From: Zizania palustris
Lineage: Eukaryota > Streptophyta > Magnoliopsida > Poales > Poaceae
NCBI GenBank assembly: GCA_019279435.1
Contig: JAAALK010000287.1
Coordinates: 82,587,886-82,651,885 of the forward strand
DNA: 64,000 nucleotides
Reading direction: 5' to 3'
The position numbers and the translations under genes are program-made. Under the pieces are notes generated by a model. The model was not told where the DNA came from, made no database searches, and worked only from the letters and a program-made list of their open reading frames with translations. Positions 20,661 through 31,197 of the stretch are shown here, in pieces. Positions within the stretch are counted from its first letter, which is position 1. The number at the start of each line of letters is the position of its first letter.

Positions 20661-20688
20661 CACGTGGGTGAATAGTGGCTATAAATAT
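20661..20688 (+). promoter_or_regulatory. G-box and TATA box of the copia-1 LTR
   Basis: CACGTGGG (20661-20668), a G-box/ABRE-like element, lies 14 bp before TATAAATA (20680-20687). The pair is conserved in the 3' LTR (29475-29501). Transcription would start about 20710-20720. Confidence 0.6.
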
Positions 20689-21412
20689 GGGGGCTGGGTA
20701 GGTAACATTTAACACTTTTTGAGCATTTACTGTTGAGATCTTGTACTAGCCACCACTCTTTGTATTCATCCAGTGAGTTCTTTTACTGTGTTCCTTGTTC
20801 AAGCAGCGAAGCCCTGCTTCTGTGTTGTCTTTTTGCTTGAGCTTGTTTGCATACCTCGCTAGTTGTAGTGCACCGAAGCCTGTCTAGGCGAAGTGTGTTT
20901 TGTGCGAAGTGTGCTTTTCAGTGTGCATTCGCTCTGTGTAACAGGAGGTGAGACCTCGCTGCTTACTAGCGAAGCCCTGATCGAAGCCCATGTTTTTATC
21001 GTGTCGAAGCTCCTAGCGGTGTCTGTTAGTGTGCGTTTAGACCTTCGGTGTACGAAGCCCAGCACCAGTTGCTGTCGCTAAGTACTTGGTCGAAGTCCTC
21101 AGAGGACAGTCCACTCGTGCGAAGGGTGAAGTGCGAAGCCTGCTCGAAGCACCTTGTGTGCGGAGCCTGCACTGACTTTGCAGAGTAGATTTTTTGGGGT
21201 TGCGTGTTGAGCGAAGTCTTCTTGGCTTCGAACTTTTGCTCCTTGCGAAGCCTATGTTCGGACCCGTCAAATACCTCCGAACCAGAACTTCGAAGGTTGT
21301 GTTCGAAGCTTGTTCCGCAGTAGACTGTATTAAAACAGAAGGCTATTTTTAGCCTGAAATTTTAAAAGCTCCCATTCACCCCCCCTCTGGTCGCCGTTTC
21401 CGGTCCAACAAT

Positions 21413-21423
21413 TGGTATCAGAG
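21413..21423 (+). other. copia-1 primer-binding site, initiator Met-tRNA
   Basis: TGGTATCAGAG two bases after the LTR end, complementary to the 3' end of plant initiator tRNA-Met. Confidence 0.88.
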
Positions 21424-21474
21424 AAGGTTAAGATCACCAGTTGACCTTAACCGGTTTTGTGATCTGTTGGCGAC

Positions 21475-23760
21475 ATGGACAGAGCTAGTAAAATTCCTCT
21501 GTTCGATGGGACTGACTTTGCATACTGGAAGGTGCGCACGGAGGCTTATTTGCTAAGCCAAGGAAATGCAATTTGGGAGATTGTGGACTCACAATACTCC
21601 ATCCCTGATACTCGCACCTCTCAAACAGAGAAGGATCAGTATAATGCCAACTCCAAGGCAAGAAATATACTGTTCATTTGTTTGAGTAGAAGTGAGTTTG
21701 ATAGGGTGCAGCACCTTAGGACTGCTAGGGAAATTTGGACAACACTCACTATTTTTCATGAGGGCTCTACACAGATCAAGGCCAGGCGCCAAAGCACATA
21801 CAATCAACAGTATCAGCTGTTTGTGCAGGCACCTGGTGAATCAATAGATGCCATGTTTTCTCGCTTTGATGCGATAGTGAGTAACTTGCGGTCCAACAGG
21901 ACGCTTGCTTACAGTGATCATGATAGGGCTATCAAGCTTCTCTATGCTCTTGATCATAGCATATGGGAAGTGAAGATATCCAGCATTGAGGAGTCCGCAG
22001 GTTATGACACATTGACCTGTGATGAGCTCTTCAGCAAGCTGAAGTCCACAGAGATTGCCAAGGCATCTCTTGTAGTGTACAGAAACTCCTTGCCAGAGCC
22101 ATTGGCATTGGTTTCTAGCACTAGCCGTGGCACCGCTGCAGAACCAAGCACATCTGGTACTTGTGTTCTTGCAGATGGTTTTGCTTTGTCCTCCCTGGTC
22201 TCCGTCACAAAGGAGCAGGTGGACACTCTGGATGATGATGAGCTTGCTCTCATTGCCAGAAGGTCCACCCGTTTTCACCATGAGAGACGGGATCAGAGGA
22301 GAAGTGGTTTTAGTGGTTGCTTTGAATGTGGCGACACTTCTCATATCAAGGCAAATTGCCCTAAGCTCAAAAAGAGAGATGAGAGTGAACGCCCCAAATA
22401 CCACAAGAAGGAGAGGAAACCCTTTGTGAAGGGCAAGCGCGGCAAGATGGCTAAGAAAGTAGCCAAAGCCGCATCCAGAGCGTTTGTTGCTGCTCTCAGC
22501 GACATCGACACTTCCTCAACTGAGGAGTCGAGCTCTGAGGAGGAGGAGTCCCCAAGGAAGGAGGACAAGAAGGACAAGAAGGGACGAGACTTCACCGGCC
22601 TTTGCTTCATGGCCGACAGCGATCACAGCGGCGATGAGCTTGACTCATCAGAGGTACATCTATCTTCTGACCAGCTTTTGATTAAAATAGATGAACTAAA
22701 TGAAGTAGTTCTTGGTCAGGATAGATTACTTGTGCAAGCCGCTAGAGAAAGAAAAGACCTTAGACTTAGGCTAGAATCTATTTCTACTGAGTATGCCATG
22801 CTTAAGTCTAGGGTTAATGATGCTGAATGTGAATCTTGTACTATAGTCATGGGTGAGCTTGCTCAGTTGCGTTCTATACATGCTCAAACTTTTTCTGAGC
22901 TTGAGACTGCACAGAAGCAGCTTTTGGTAGTGGATTCTAGACCTCATGATAATATTGAATGCATGAACTGTTCTTTATTGCGCGAGAGCATTAATTTACG
23001 TGATAAACATGTTCATGATTTAGAGGCTAGATTGGAGAGGGCCGGTAGTTCTAAGGATGTGCAACCTGTTTGTGACACGTGCATTACCCTTAAGGACCAG
23101 CTAGGCACTGTTAGAGAGCGAGCTGAGAACCTCATGTCTGAAAATGAATACCTTCTTTCCGTGGTTAACAAATGCACTGAGGGAAAGGGTAGGATGAATT
23201 TGCTCTTGGCCAAGACCAAGATGTGTGCTGACAGGGCAGGGTTAGCTCTAGGTTTGGGGTTTGAGAGGATTCCTACAGATAGTGGAAACAAAACTGTTTT
23301 TACCTCTCCCACTACCCTAGAGAAAGAGAGAGCTCTTTTAGACACTCCATCAGCCAAAAAGCCTACCCGAGCTCAAAAGAAAACCACTCCTCCTGCCAAG
23401 AAAATCCCTCCCAAGAAAACCACTCAGCAGAAGCCCAAGGAGCCTGTGAGAGTTGCTCCCGTGACCCATGAGAGTGCCCGTAGGAGAATTTTTCATTGTT
23501 CCTACTGTCAGCGGGCGGGTCATTTGGTTGGGTTCTGTTTTCGTCGCATCAAGGATGAGCGACGCTCTCAGGCGATGAGTTACCAGGACATGCATTACCC
23601 ATCTTTAGGTATGCATGAGTCTGAGTTTTACTATCGTCCTGCTTTTGAGGCTCCTCGTGCTTCTCGGAGAGGTTTTGATCCTCGAGGTGTTCACTATGTT
23701 CCATATGGTGGTAGACCCCGGGCGAATAGCTTCGTACCTCGTCAGAGTAGGAGACCTTGA
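21475..23760 (+). CDS. copia-1 gag, extended SIRE type
   Basis: 761 codons, ATG at 21475 about 50 bp after the primer site. The N-terminal capsid-like region (about residues 5-230) has FDGTDFAYWKVRTEAYL, IWTTLTIFHEGSTQIK and YDTLTCDELFSKLKSTE. A CX2CX4HX4C knuckle (CFECGDTSHIKANC) lies at about residue 282. It is followed by a basic, then an acidic Ser/Glu-rich stretch, a predicted coiled-coil region (about 395-570), a Lys/Pro-rich segment, and a second CX2CX4HX4C knuckle (CSYCQRAGHLVGFC) near residue 675. This is the particle structural protein; the second knuckle and long tail are typical of Sireviruses. It ends in TGA but is in the same frame as pol. Confidence 0.92.
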   Translation: MDRASKIPLFDGTDFAYWKVRTEAYLLSQGNAIWEIVDSQYSIPDTRTSQTEKDQYNANSKARNILFICLSRSEFDRVQHLRTAREIWTTLTIFHEGSTQIKARRQSTYNQQYQLFVQAPGESIDAMFSRFDAIVSNLRSNRTLAYSDHDRAIKLLYALDHSIWEVKISSIEESAGYDTLTCDELFSKLKSTEIAKASLVVYRNSLPEPLALVSSTSRGTAAEPSTSGTCVLADGFALSSLVSVTKEQVDTLDDDELALIARRSTRFHHERRDQRRSGFSGCFECGDTSHIKANCPKLKKRDESERPKYHKKERKPFVKGKRGKMAKKVAKAASRAFVAALSDIDTSSTEESSSEEEESPRKEDKKDKKGRDFTGLCFMADSDHSGDELDSSEVHLSSDQLLIKIDELNEVVLGQDRLLVQAARERKDLRLRLESISTEYAMLKSRVNDAECESCTIVMGELAQLRSIHAQTFSELETAQKQLLVVDSRPHDNIECMNCSLLRESINLRDKHVHDLEARLERAGSSKDVQPVCDTCITLKDQLGTVRERAENLMSENEYLLSVVNKCTEGKGRMNLLLAKTKMCADRAGLALGLGFERIPTDSGNKTVFTSPTTLEKERALLDTPSAKKPTRAQKKTTPPAKKIPPKKTTQQKPKEPVRVAPVTHESARRRIFHCSYCQRAGHLVGFCFRRIKDERRSQAMSYQDMHYPSLGMHESEFYYRPAFEAPRASRRGFDPRGVHYVPYGGRPRANSFVPRQSRRP

Positions 23761-25656
23761 CATGTTGTTCGATCACAGCATGTAGGTAGACCTCGCACTT
23801 TGCATCATTCAGATTATCATGTGCGTATACCGTCTACTTTTACTGTGCCTACTACTCGTGTCACTCAGTGCAGGATGCCTCGTCATTTTTTCACTCACCC
23901 CAGCACTGAGCGATCGAGATATTCTTATCATGTGTAGGCGACAGATCGAGGCTTGGAGGGCTCGTGGATCATGGACTCCGGTTGTTCGCGCCATATGACC
24001 GGAGATGCAGCATGGTTCTCCAGCCTCACCACAACCAAGAAAATGGAACATATCACCTTCGGCAACAATCGAAGGAGTAGAGTGAAAGGTAAAGGTGTGG
24101 TAAGAATTAATTCAAATTTCACTCTCAAAGATGTTGCTTTGGTTGAGAACCTGGGATACAATTTGCTTTCAGCATCTCAGTTGCTTGATGAGGGCTTCGA
24201 AGTGCGATTTCATCGCGATACTTCGCAAGTGCTCAATTCTGATGGCATTGTGGTCTGTAAGATCTTTAGAGTTGGGAGAGTTTTTGGAGCTGATTTTTCA
24301 GAGTCATCTGGTTCTTCTCATTGTCTTGTTGCACATTCTACTTCTGAGCTTTGGAAGTGGCATAGGAGACTAGGGCATATGAGCTTTGAGTTGCTCACTC
24401 GTCTGAGCACCCTAGGTTTGATCCGAGGATTGCCCAAGCTCAAGTTTGAGAAGAATTTAGTTTGCACTCCTTGTCGACATGGAAAAATGATTGCCGCTTC
24501 GCATTCGCCAGTCACCACAGTGATGACTGAACAACCCGGAGAACTTCTCCACATGGACACTGTAGGTCCTTCTCGGGTTAGTTCTTTAGGCGACAAGTGG
24601 TATGTTTTAGTCATTGTCGACGATTTCTCTCGCTACTCTTGGGTCATCTTTCTTGCTAGCAAGGATGAAGTGTTTTCACACTTTCAGAGCTTGGCTTTGA
24701 GACTTTTCACTGAACTCCCTGGTGCATTGAAATTAATTCGAAGTGATAATGGCACTGAGTTCAAGAACAGTCTCTTTGTTGACTTTTGCATGGAGCATGG
24801 CATAGAACATCAATTCTCTGCTCCGCGGGTTCCTCAACAGAACGGTGTCGTTGAGAGGAAGAACCGCACTATGGTTGAGATGGCTAGGACGATGCTCGAT
24901 GAGCACAGGACTCCTAGAAAATTCTGGGCTGAGGCCATGAACACTGCATGTTACATCTTAAACCGAATCTTCTTGCGCTCAATTTTAAACTTGACATCTT
25001 ATGAGCTACATTTTGGGAGACAACCCAAGGTTACTCATCTTCGAGTATTTTGCTGTCGCTGCTTCATCCTAAAACGTGGTAATTTGGATAAATTTGAGTC
25101 GCGATCTTCTGACGGGATCTTTTTGGGTTACACTTCACAAGGTCATTCTTATCGTGTTTATAATTTGGAAACTAACACTGTCATCGAGTCATGTGATGTG
25201 ACTTTTGATGAATCAACCCCCTCTGTTAGTTCTGCATTTGAACAGGCAAATGAACACGACATGGAACAGACCATCTTCGAAGAAGAAGATCCCGGAGAAT
25301 TCGAGGATGAACCCCTACTACCCTCGACATCAACCCCCGAAGCCAACCCCGCTTCGACCACTTCGGCACAGGGTCCCGAAGCAACTACCTCGACATCGGT
25401 CATCTTGGACCACTCCAACGCACAAGTTGAGGGGGAGACTGCATCTCGCCGCGAGGCTCCACATCATGTTCAAAAGATGCACCCTCTCGAGCAGATCATT
25501 GGTGAGCTTGATCAAAGGGTAACACGTTCTCATGCTCATTTCACTAATTCTGCTTTTGTTGCTTCTTTTGAGCCCTTAGATGTTAGTCATGCACTTTCTA
25601 ATTCTAGTTGGATCAATGCCATGCATGAGGAACTTGAAAATTTTGAGAGAAATTAA
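23761..25656 (+). CDS. copia-1 pol, first part: protease and integrase
   Basis: The frame continues directly from gag past a TGA (23758) and a TAG (23935); the uninterrupted part is 23938-25656. Protease active site is WIMDSGCSRHMTG (about 23970). The integrase zinc finger is at 24350-24490 (HRRLGHMSFE, CTPCRHGK). The core has catalytic Asp in HMDTVGPS, Asp in RSDNGTEF and Glu in NGVVERKNR. A C-terminal GKGY-like region (FLGYTSQGHSYRVYN) and an acidic linker follow. Protease cleaves the polyprotein and integrase inserts the cDNA. It ends at a TAA at 25654 just before RT. Confidence 0.92.
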
Positions 25657-27103
25657 GTCTGGTCATTAGTTGATCCTCCACCAAATGTTCATTTCATCGG
25701 AACAAAATGGATTTTCAAAAATAAACAAGGGGAGGATGGGACTATAGTTAGAAACAAGGCTAGACTTGTAGCTCAGGGTTATTCTCAATTAGAAGGGATT
25801 GATTTTACTGAAACTTTTGCACCTGTTGCTCGCCTTGAGTCCATTAGGATTTTGCTTGCCTTTGCGACATCCCGGGGATTCAAACTCTATCAAATGGATG
25901 TCAAAAGTGCTTTCTTAATGGCTTCATAGGTGAAGATGTTTATGTAAAACAACCCCCTGGTTTTGAAAACCCCAAGTACCCACATAAAGTCCTTAAACTT
26001 CATAAGGCTCTTTATGGACTCAAGCAGGCCCCTCGGGCTTGGTATGACAGACTTAAGTCTTTCTGCTTGAGCGGGGGTATTTGATGGGATCTGTTGATAA
26101 AACCCTGTTCACTCTCAAGCATGGCAAAGATTTCCTTCTAGTGCAGATTTATGTGGATGATATCATCTTTGGTGGCTCTTCTCATGCTTTGGTTGCCGAG
26201 TTTGCAGATGCCATGAGCAGGGAATTCGAGATGTCCATGATGGGCGAGCTTACATTTTTCCTTGGTTTGCAAATCAAGCAAAGCAAACAAGGTACTTTCG
26301 TCCACCAGACGAAGTACACCAAGGACCTGCTCAAGAAATTCGACATGGCCGATGCGAAGCCTCTCGCCACTCCAATGGCTACATCTGTAGCATTGGATCC
26401 TGACGAAGATGGAGAAGCCGTAGATCAAAAGGAGTTCCGAAGCATGATCGGCTCCCTCCTCTACTTGACTGCTACGAGGCCGGACATACACTTCGCTGTG
26501 TGTCTATGCGCTTGTTTTCAGGCTTCACCACGAGCTTCGCACCGTCAAGCGGTAAAACGCATTCTAAGGTATCTCAAACATACCCTTGAGTTCGGCATAT
26601 GGTATTCAACGTCTTCCTCTTTGTGTCTTCGAGGTTATTCCGATGCGGATTTTGCTGGGTGTAGGATTGATAGGAAGAGTACCTCTGGTACTTGTCATTT
26701 TCTGGGTACTTCACTGGTTTGCTGGTCTTCCCGCAAACAGTCTAGTGTTGCACAATCGACGGCTGAGGCCGAATATGTTGTTGCAGCTAGCTGTTGCTCT
26801 CAGATTTTGTGGATGGCTTCCACTTTGCGGGATTTCGGGTTAGATTATAAGAGTGTTCCACTTTTCTGTGATAACACTAGTGCTATCTGTATTGCAAACA
26901 ACCCGGTTCAACACTCCAGAACCAAACACATTGATGTGCGATATCATTTTCTCAGAGATCACAATGAGAAGGGTGATATTGAACTTCAATATGTTGATAC
27001 CCAACACCAGCTAGCCGATATTTTCACAAAACCCCTCGATGCTTCTCGATTTGCCTACTTGCATGGGGAACTTGGTATTTGTCACCCTTACGACATTTTG
27101 TGA
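25657..27103 (+). pseudogene. copia-1 pol, second part: reverse transcriptase and RNase H, two frameshifts
   Basis: RT starts near 25660 (TKWIFKNKQGEDG, RLVAQGYSQ, YQMDVKSAFL). A 1-nt loss near 25917 shifts NGFIGEDVYVKQPPGF out of frame, and another near 26060 precedes the last segment, open from 26081 to 27103. That segment has the catalytic YVDDIIFGG (26149), LGLQIKQ, and RNase H with YSDADFAGCRIDRKSTSG, AEAEYVVAASC and DVRYHFLRD, ending HPYDIL. Domain content is complete, so only the TAA at 25654 and two single-base losses break RT here. Confidence 0.9.
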
Positions 27104-28241
27104 GGGGGAGCTGTTCTTAATTGTTGTGCATATGCTCATCATGTGTGAAATTGCATTTACATCTCTTGCACTTATATGCCCGATTATAATTCATGAACTC
27201 GTGTCAGCTCAGCTCTATTTAATATATCTGAAACATTCATGTGCATGATGTTTTCTTTCCAAAATCAAATCGTGCTCACTGCTTAGTCTTGAATCTAGCA
27301 TGTTTAGGTAGGACTGCTTTAGCTATCTTTTATCTGCTTGATAGCAAGACACTTTTCTTTGGATGCTAAAAATTGCAACTTGAAAAATTGTTCTACATAT
27401 TCATGGATATTCATAAAATGCTAAACAATTTGTCCACTTAATCACAATTCCAAAAATCCATGATTTGCATGCTTCAAAATTAAAAGATCCAGGTGGGTTT
27501 GTTTGTCGCACTACCCTATTCTAGACTGCTTACCATTGCACATCGGTCTGAACTGGAATAGTGTAGTGTATGCCAAAATCATTGCTTTAAGCTTCTGATG
27601 GCTTTCATGCCTAGGCTTGGCCTGATTGGAAAGTATAAGGTGGACAAACAAATAACCCCTGGCATTAAGAAAAGAACAACAAAATTCATTGTTCATCAAG
27701 TTTGCTTTCATTGCTCCATTTGAACTGGACTTGTCTGTCTAGAATAGAAATTGACTAGCTTTGCGCAGTCCCTGCTTTTACTTATCTAGTTTCCTTGACT
27801 AAGTGGTGATGCTTTTATTTCAAAAATGATAAAATCACATGCTGTCATCATGTTTTTAGAGAATGTTAAATTGAGCTGAGCCCATGATCATTGGTATTAC
27901 TGTTGGCATATTTTTGCTTTATATGTCTTTGCAATTTTTCTCATGTCGAAGCTTTGCATCTTTTGAATGCTCCTTGATGCTTGCATTGCCAAAGGGGGAG
28001 AAAATTTTGAGTTCTCTGTTGCAAGGGGGTACACTTAAATTACTCAGGGGGAGTTTTTATCTTGAGAAAGGGGAGATTTGCCGAAGGGGCTTTTACTCTT
28101 TTGAAAAGGGGGAGGAAAATTCTTTTGTCAAGTGACATGTTTTGGCTCGTTTTTGAGTTTTTATGGTCACTTGTGTGCTAAAATTCTTTAAATTTTCTTG
28201 AACTTGAATTTGGTTGTCAATGCACTCATCAAGGGGGAGAT
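27104..28241 (+). other. copia-1 spacer between pol and 3' LTR, no gene, several purine tracts
   Basis: About 1.14 kb, AT-rich, with no long open frame and hence no envelope-like gene. GGGGGAG-type tracts occur at about 27992, 28046, 28101 and 28231, with weaker ones at 28022 and 28068. The last (AAGGGGGAGAT, 28231-28241) abuts the LTR and is the functional polypurine tract. Confidence 0.8.
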
Positions 28242-30224
28242 TGAGAAACCAAGGGTTGGTTTCGGAGTCTGTGATGAGTGATTGACAGTATTTAACCTCT
28301 GGTTCGAAGGGGTACCTCCGAAGGGGTTCGGAGGTTGTACCTCCGAAGGTGTTCGGAGGTGGTTTCACAGAAGGGTTCGGTGGTCTTTGATTGCTGCCGC
28401 TGTTGCAGCGGAGTGTGCCTGTCGGAGGGGTCCGACAGTACACGATGACTGGGTTTGTACCAAAGGTCTCGGTACTTTGGGCGGTACACCGGAGTGTGTG
28501 CCGAAGGTTGCTAACCCGGAGAGGTCTTCGGAGCACTAGATACACTTGTCTGCTTGTCTGTGGTGCGCAGGGGACTGCGGAGGTGACGGATGGTTCGTAG
28601 CAAGTGAACCTGGGTCAAGCGGGAGGCTTGATGCCAGTGGAGCGGGGAGCTCCGTCACGAAGGCTGCGAAGGGGTCCAGGTCGGTCCTCGGGTCGAGGTG
28701 CACCAGGTGAAGGCAGTAAGTGCGGAGCGTGGCTCCGGGTGAAGGTACTCCGAGACGAAGTCCTCGGAGGCGAGGCACTTCGAAGGTACTCCGGAAGGAG
28801 TGACTTCGGAGTTTGGTGGATCAAGTGCTCTGCGGAGGCAAGGTGTTCGGAGTGTGCTCCGGAGGGAGACACTCGAAGGATTCCCGACGAAGGTCTCAGA
28901 AGTCGAGGTGCATCGAAGGCATGGTCCGGGTGAGGCTCGTCGAGGAGTGTGCTTGGGGAGAGACACTGCGACGAAGTGCTCATGGAATGCTTCATGCGGA
29001 GGCCTTGGATGAAGGAGGGACTTCGAAGTTTGGTACTCCGAAGGTGGGGCTTCGGAGTATGGTTGTCTTGTGGTACTTCGGCCATGCATGGCTTCGGTAC
29101 ACGGACTGACGGAGTTCGAGCTGGGAGAAGCTGCGAAGCCGTGGTGGTCCACTCCGAAGGTGGTGGTGCGAAGGGCCCAAGGGTTTGATGGCTTCGGCTC
29201 AAAACCGTCACTGTATCGGAGGCTGACTTCGGTGAAGCGAAGGCCGTCAGGGCTCAAGGCTTCTCACCGAAGCTACCGCACCCCTCGCGTGCGAAGGGGG
29301 GCTCCAGAAAGGTCAAAGACTGCAAAGGCTGACATTGTCTGCTCTGCAAAAAGCTGACGCTGTCCCCTCTGCAAAGCTGACAGAGAAGCCTCCAAATAAA
29401 GTTGACTACCTTTTGTACCCCTCTATTCTGTAGAGACAAAACTGGTGTAAAACCTAGGGGTAAAGTAGTCAATTCACGTGGGTGAATAGTGGCTATAAAT
29501 ATGGGGGCTGGGTAGGTAACATTTAACACTTTTTGAGCATTTACCGTTGAGCTCCTGTACTAGCCACCACTCTTTGTATTCATCCAGTGAGTTCTTTTAC
29601 TGTGTTCCTTGTTCAAGCAGCAAAGCCCTGCTTCTGTGTTGTCTTTCTGCTTGAGCTTGTTTGCATACCTCGCTAGTTGTAGTGCACCGAAGCCTGTCTA
29701 GGCGAAGTGTGTTTTGTGTGAAGTGTGCTTTTCAGTGTGCGTTCGCTCTGTGTAACAGGAGGCGAGACCTCGCTGCTTACTAGCGAAGCCCTGATCGAAG
29801 CCCGTGTTTTTATCGTGTCGAAGCTCCTAGCGGTGTCTGTTAGTGTGCGTTTAGACCTTCGGTGTACGAAGCCCAGCACCAGTTGCTGTCGCTAAGTACT
29901 TGGTCGAAGTCCTCAGAGGATAGTCCACTCGTGCGAAGGGTGAAGTGCGAAGCCTGCTCGAAGCACCTTGTGTGCGGAGCCTGCACTGACTTAGCAGAGT
30001 AGATTTTTCGGGGTTGCGTGTTGAGCGAAGTCTTCTTGGCTTCGAACTTTTGCTCCTTGCGAAGCCTGTGTTCAGAGCCGTCAAATACCTCCGAACCAGA
30101 ACTTCGAAGGTTGTGTTCGAAGCCTGTTCCGCGGTAGACTGTATTAAAACAGAAGGCTATTTTTAGCCTGAAATTTTAAAAGCTCCCATTCACCCCCCCT
30201 CTGGTCGCCGTTTCCGGTCCAACA
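28242..30224 (+). repeat. copia-1 3' LTR, full length
   Basis: 1983 bp, TGAGAAACCAAGGGTTGG to CCGGTCCAACA. It contains the palindromes, a 0.68-kb GAAGG/CGAAG-rich block (28652-29330) missing from the 5' copy, a G-box (29475-29480) and TATA box (29494), and an R/U5 part rich in CGAAG. Dense overlapping open frames at 28600-29360 on both strands reflect composition and are not genes. Confidence 0.93.
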
Positions 30225-31197
30225 CTTGTGCTCACTGAGCATCGTCCTGGACATCTCAACCAGCATACAGTTCTTTCATTCCACAATGCCGTTCTATGGG
30301 GGAGTGTCAGGGGCAGAAAACTAGTGATTAAGACCTTGATCACTATATAAGTTGACGAATTGAGAATTCTTGAACTCAGAACCATTCTCAAAGCGAATTG
30401 CTCACATCCGACCATTGTTCTCATTCTTCATCTTAAAAATCAGGTCATGAACAAAATGAAAAGCCACATCCTTAGACTCCAAAAAGAAAACCCACAAAAA
30501 TCGAGAAATGTCATCAACAATCACGAGCACGTACCACATCACACCGACTGAACATAACTGAGCTGGACCAACAATATCCATATATAACAGCTCTCCCGAG
30601 TACGAAGTCATCACCTGAGTCATTGGTACGTGAGAAGTGGCAACCATCTTCCCATGATGACAGAGATGGCAAACTAGATCCTTCTCTATCATAAGCTTGG
30701 GCAATCCTCGGATGAGCTCCATAGAACTCAATCTGACTAGCATATCAAAGATAAAATGACCTCCTATGCCACCTCTAGAGCTTAGAGGAGGATCCAACAA
30801 TGAAATAGTGAAAAGGGCTAAATGAACTAGAGAAATCAATCTGAAAAACCTTACCGAAGGGTAAGATTTAGCAAACCAAAGATCCTCTAGAATCAACAAT
30901 AGAAGACATGCCCTTCTTAAAACGAACCTCTAAGCACTCCTCAAGAAGTTGCGAAACAGAAACCAGATTAAAGCCCAAATTTCCAACTAAAGCAACATTC
31001 TTCAAAGAGAAATGCTCAAAAATACGAATTAAACCAAAAATATGTACATTCCCTTTACCATTGTTTCCGAAGGTGATGTATTCCTTTGAGCTCGGGGAAG
31101 TAAGGCTGGAGAACCATCTGCGATATCTCATCATGTGGCGAGAGCACCCCGAATCCATGAAACATATGTCCTCCAAGCTTCGATCCTGCAAAATCAA
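30225..31197 (-). pseudogene. copia-3 protease and partial integrase
   Basis: Protease at about 31160 (FMDSGCSRHMMRYRRWFS; the canonical TGHRRW is altered). Integrase zinc finger near 30690 (CHLCHHGK) and core at 30560-30400 (LYMDIVGPA, VLVIVDDISRF), ending at the copia-1 insertion just after the equivalent of MARTMLDEHRT, so most of the core C-terminus is missing. Two frames are needed to read it. Confidence 0.85.

Larger units (their letters stand above)
20118..21410 (+). repeat. copia-1 5' LTR, missing its first 11 bp and an internal 679 bp
   Basis: 1293 bp, ending TTTCCGGTCCAACA. Compared with the 1983-bp 3' LTR it lacks the first 11 bp and the interval equivalent to 28652-29330; 1983 minus 11 minus 679 equals 1293 exactly. 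It keeps the palindromes (20179-20247), a G-box (20661) and a TATA box (20680). Confidence 0.93.
20118..30224 (+). mobile_element. SIRE-type Ty1/copia retrotransposon (copia-1)
   Basis: Plus-strand element with LTRs at 20118-21410 (truncated and internally deleted) and 28242-30224, a Met-tRNA primer site, a long gag and a pol in the order protease-integrase-RT-RNaseH, which marks Ty1/copia. SIRE/Sirevirus traits: 761-codon gag with two knuckles far apart, a 1.1-kb spacer with several GGGGGAG tracts before the 3' LTR, LTR palindromes, and an LTR end (CATTCACCCCCCCTCTGG) shared with copia-2. It lies in the integrase gene of copia-3. CTTGT (30225-30229) is the expected right target copy, and the left copy was lost with the first 11 bp of the LTR. 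The two LTRs differ by about 2-3 percent outside the deletions, so it is a recent insertion. Confidence 0.93.

Noticed and set aside
21413..21423. tRNA gene suggested by Met-tRNA and Asp-tRNA sequence at several sites
   Set aside because: Only the 3'-end complement is present next to LTRs; these are primer-binding sites.
27104..28241. Envelope-like gene between pol and 3' LTR of copia-1
   Set aside because: Some Sireviruses have one, but no open frame of useful length exists here.
28600..29360. Many overlapping open frames on both strands
   Set aside because: They lie in a GC-rich GAAGG repeat-like block of the copia-1 LTR; frames on both strands are equally open and none resembles a protein.
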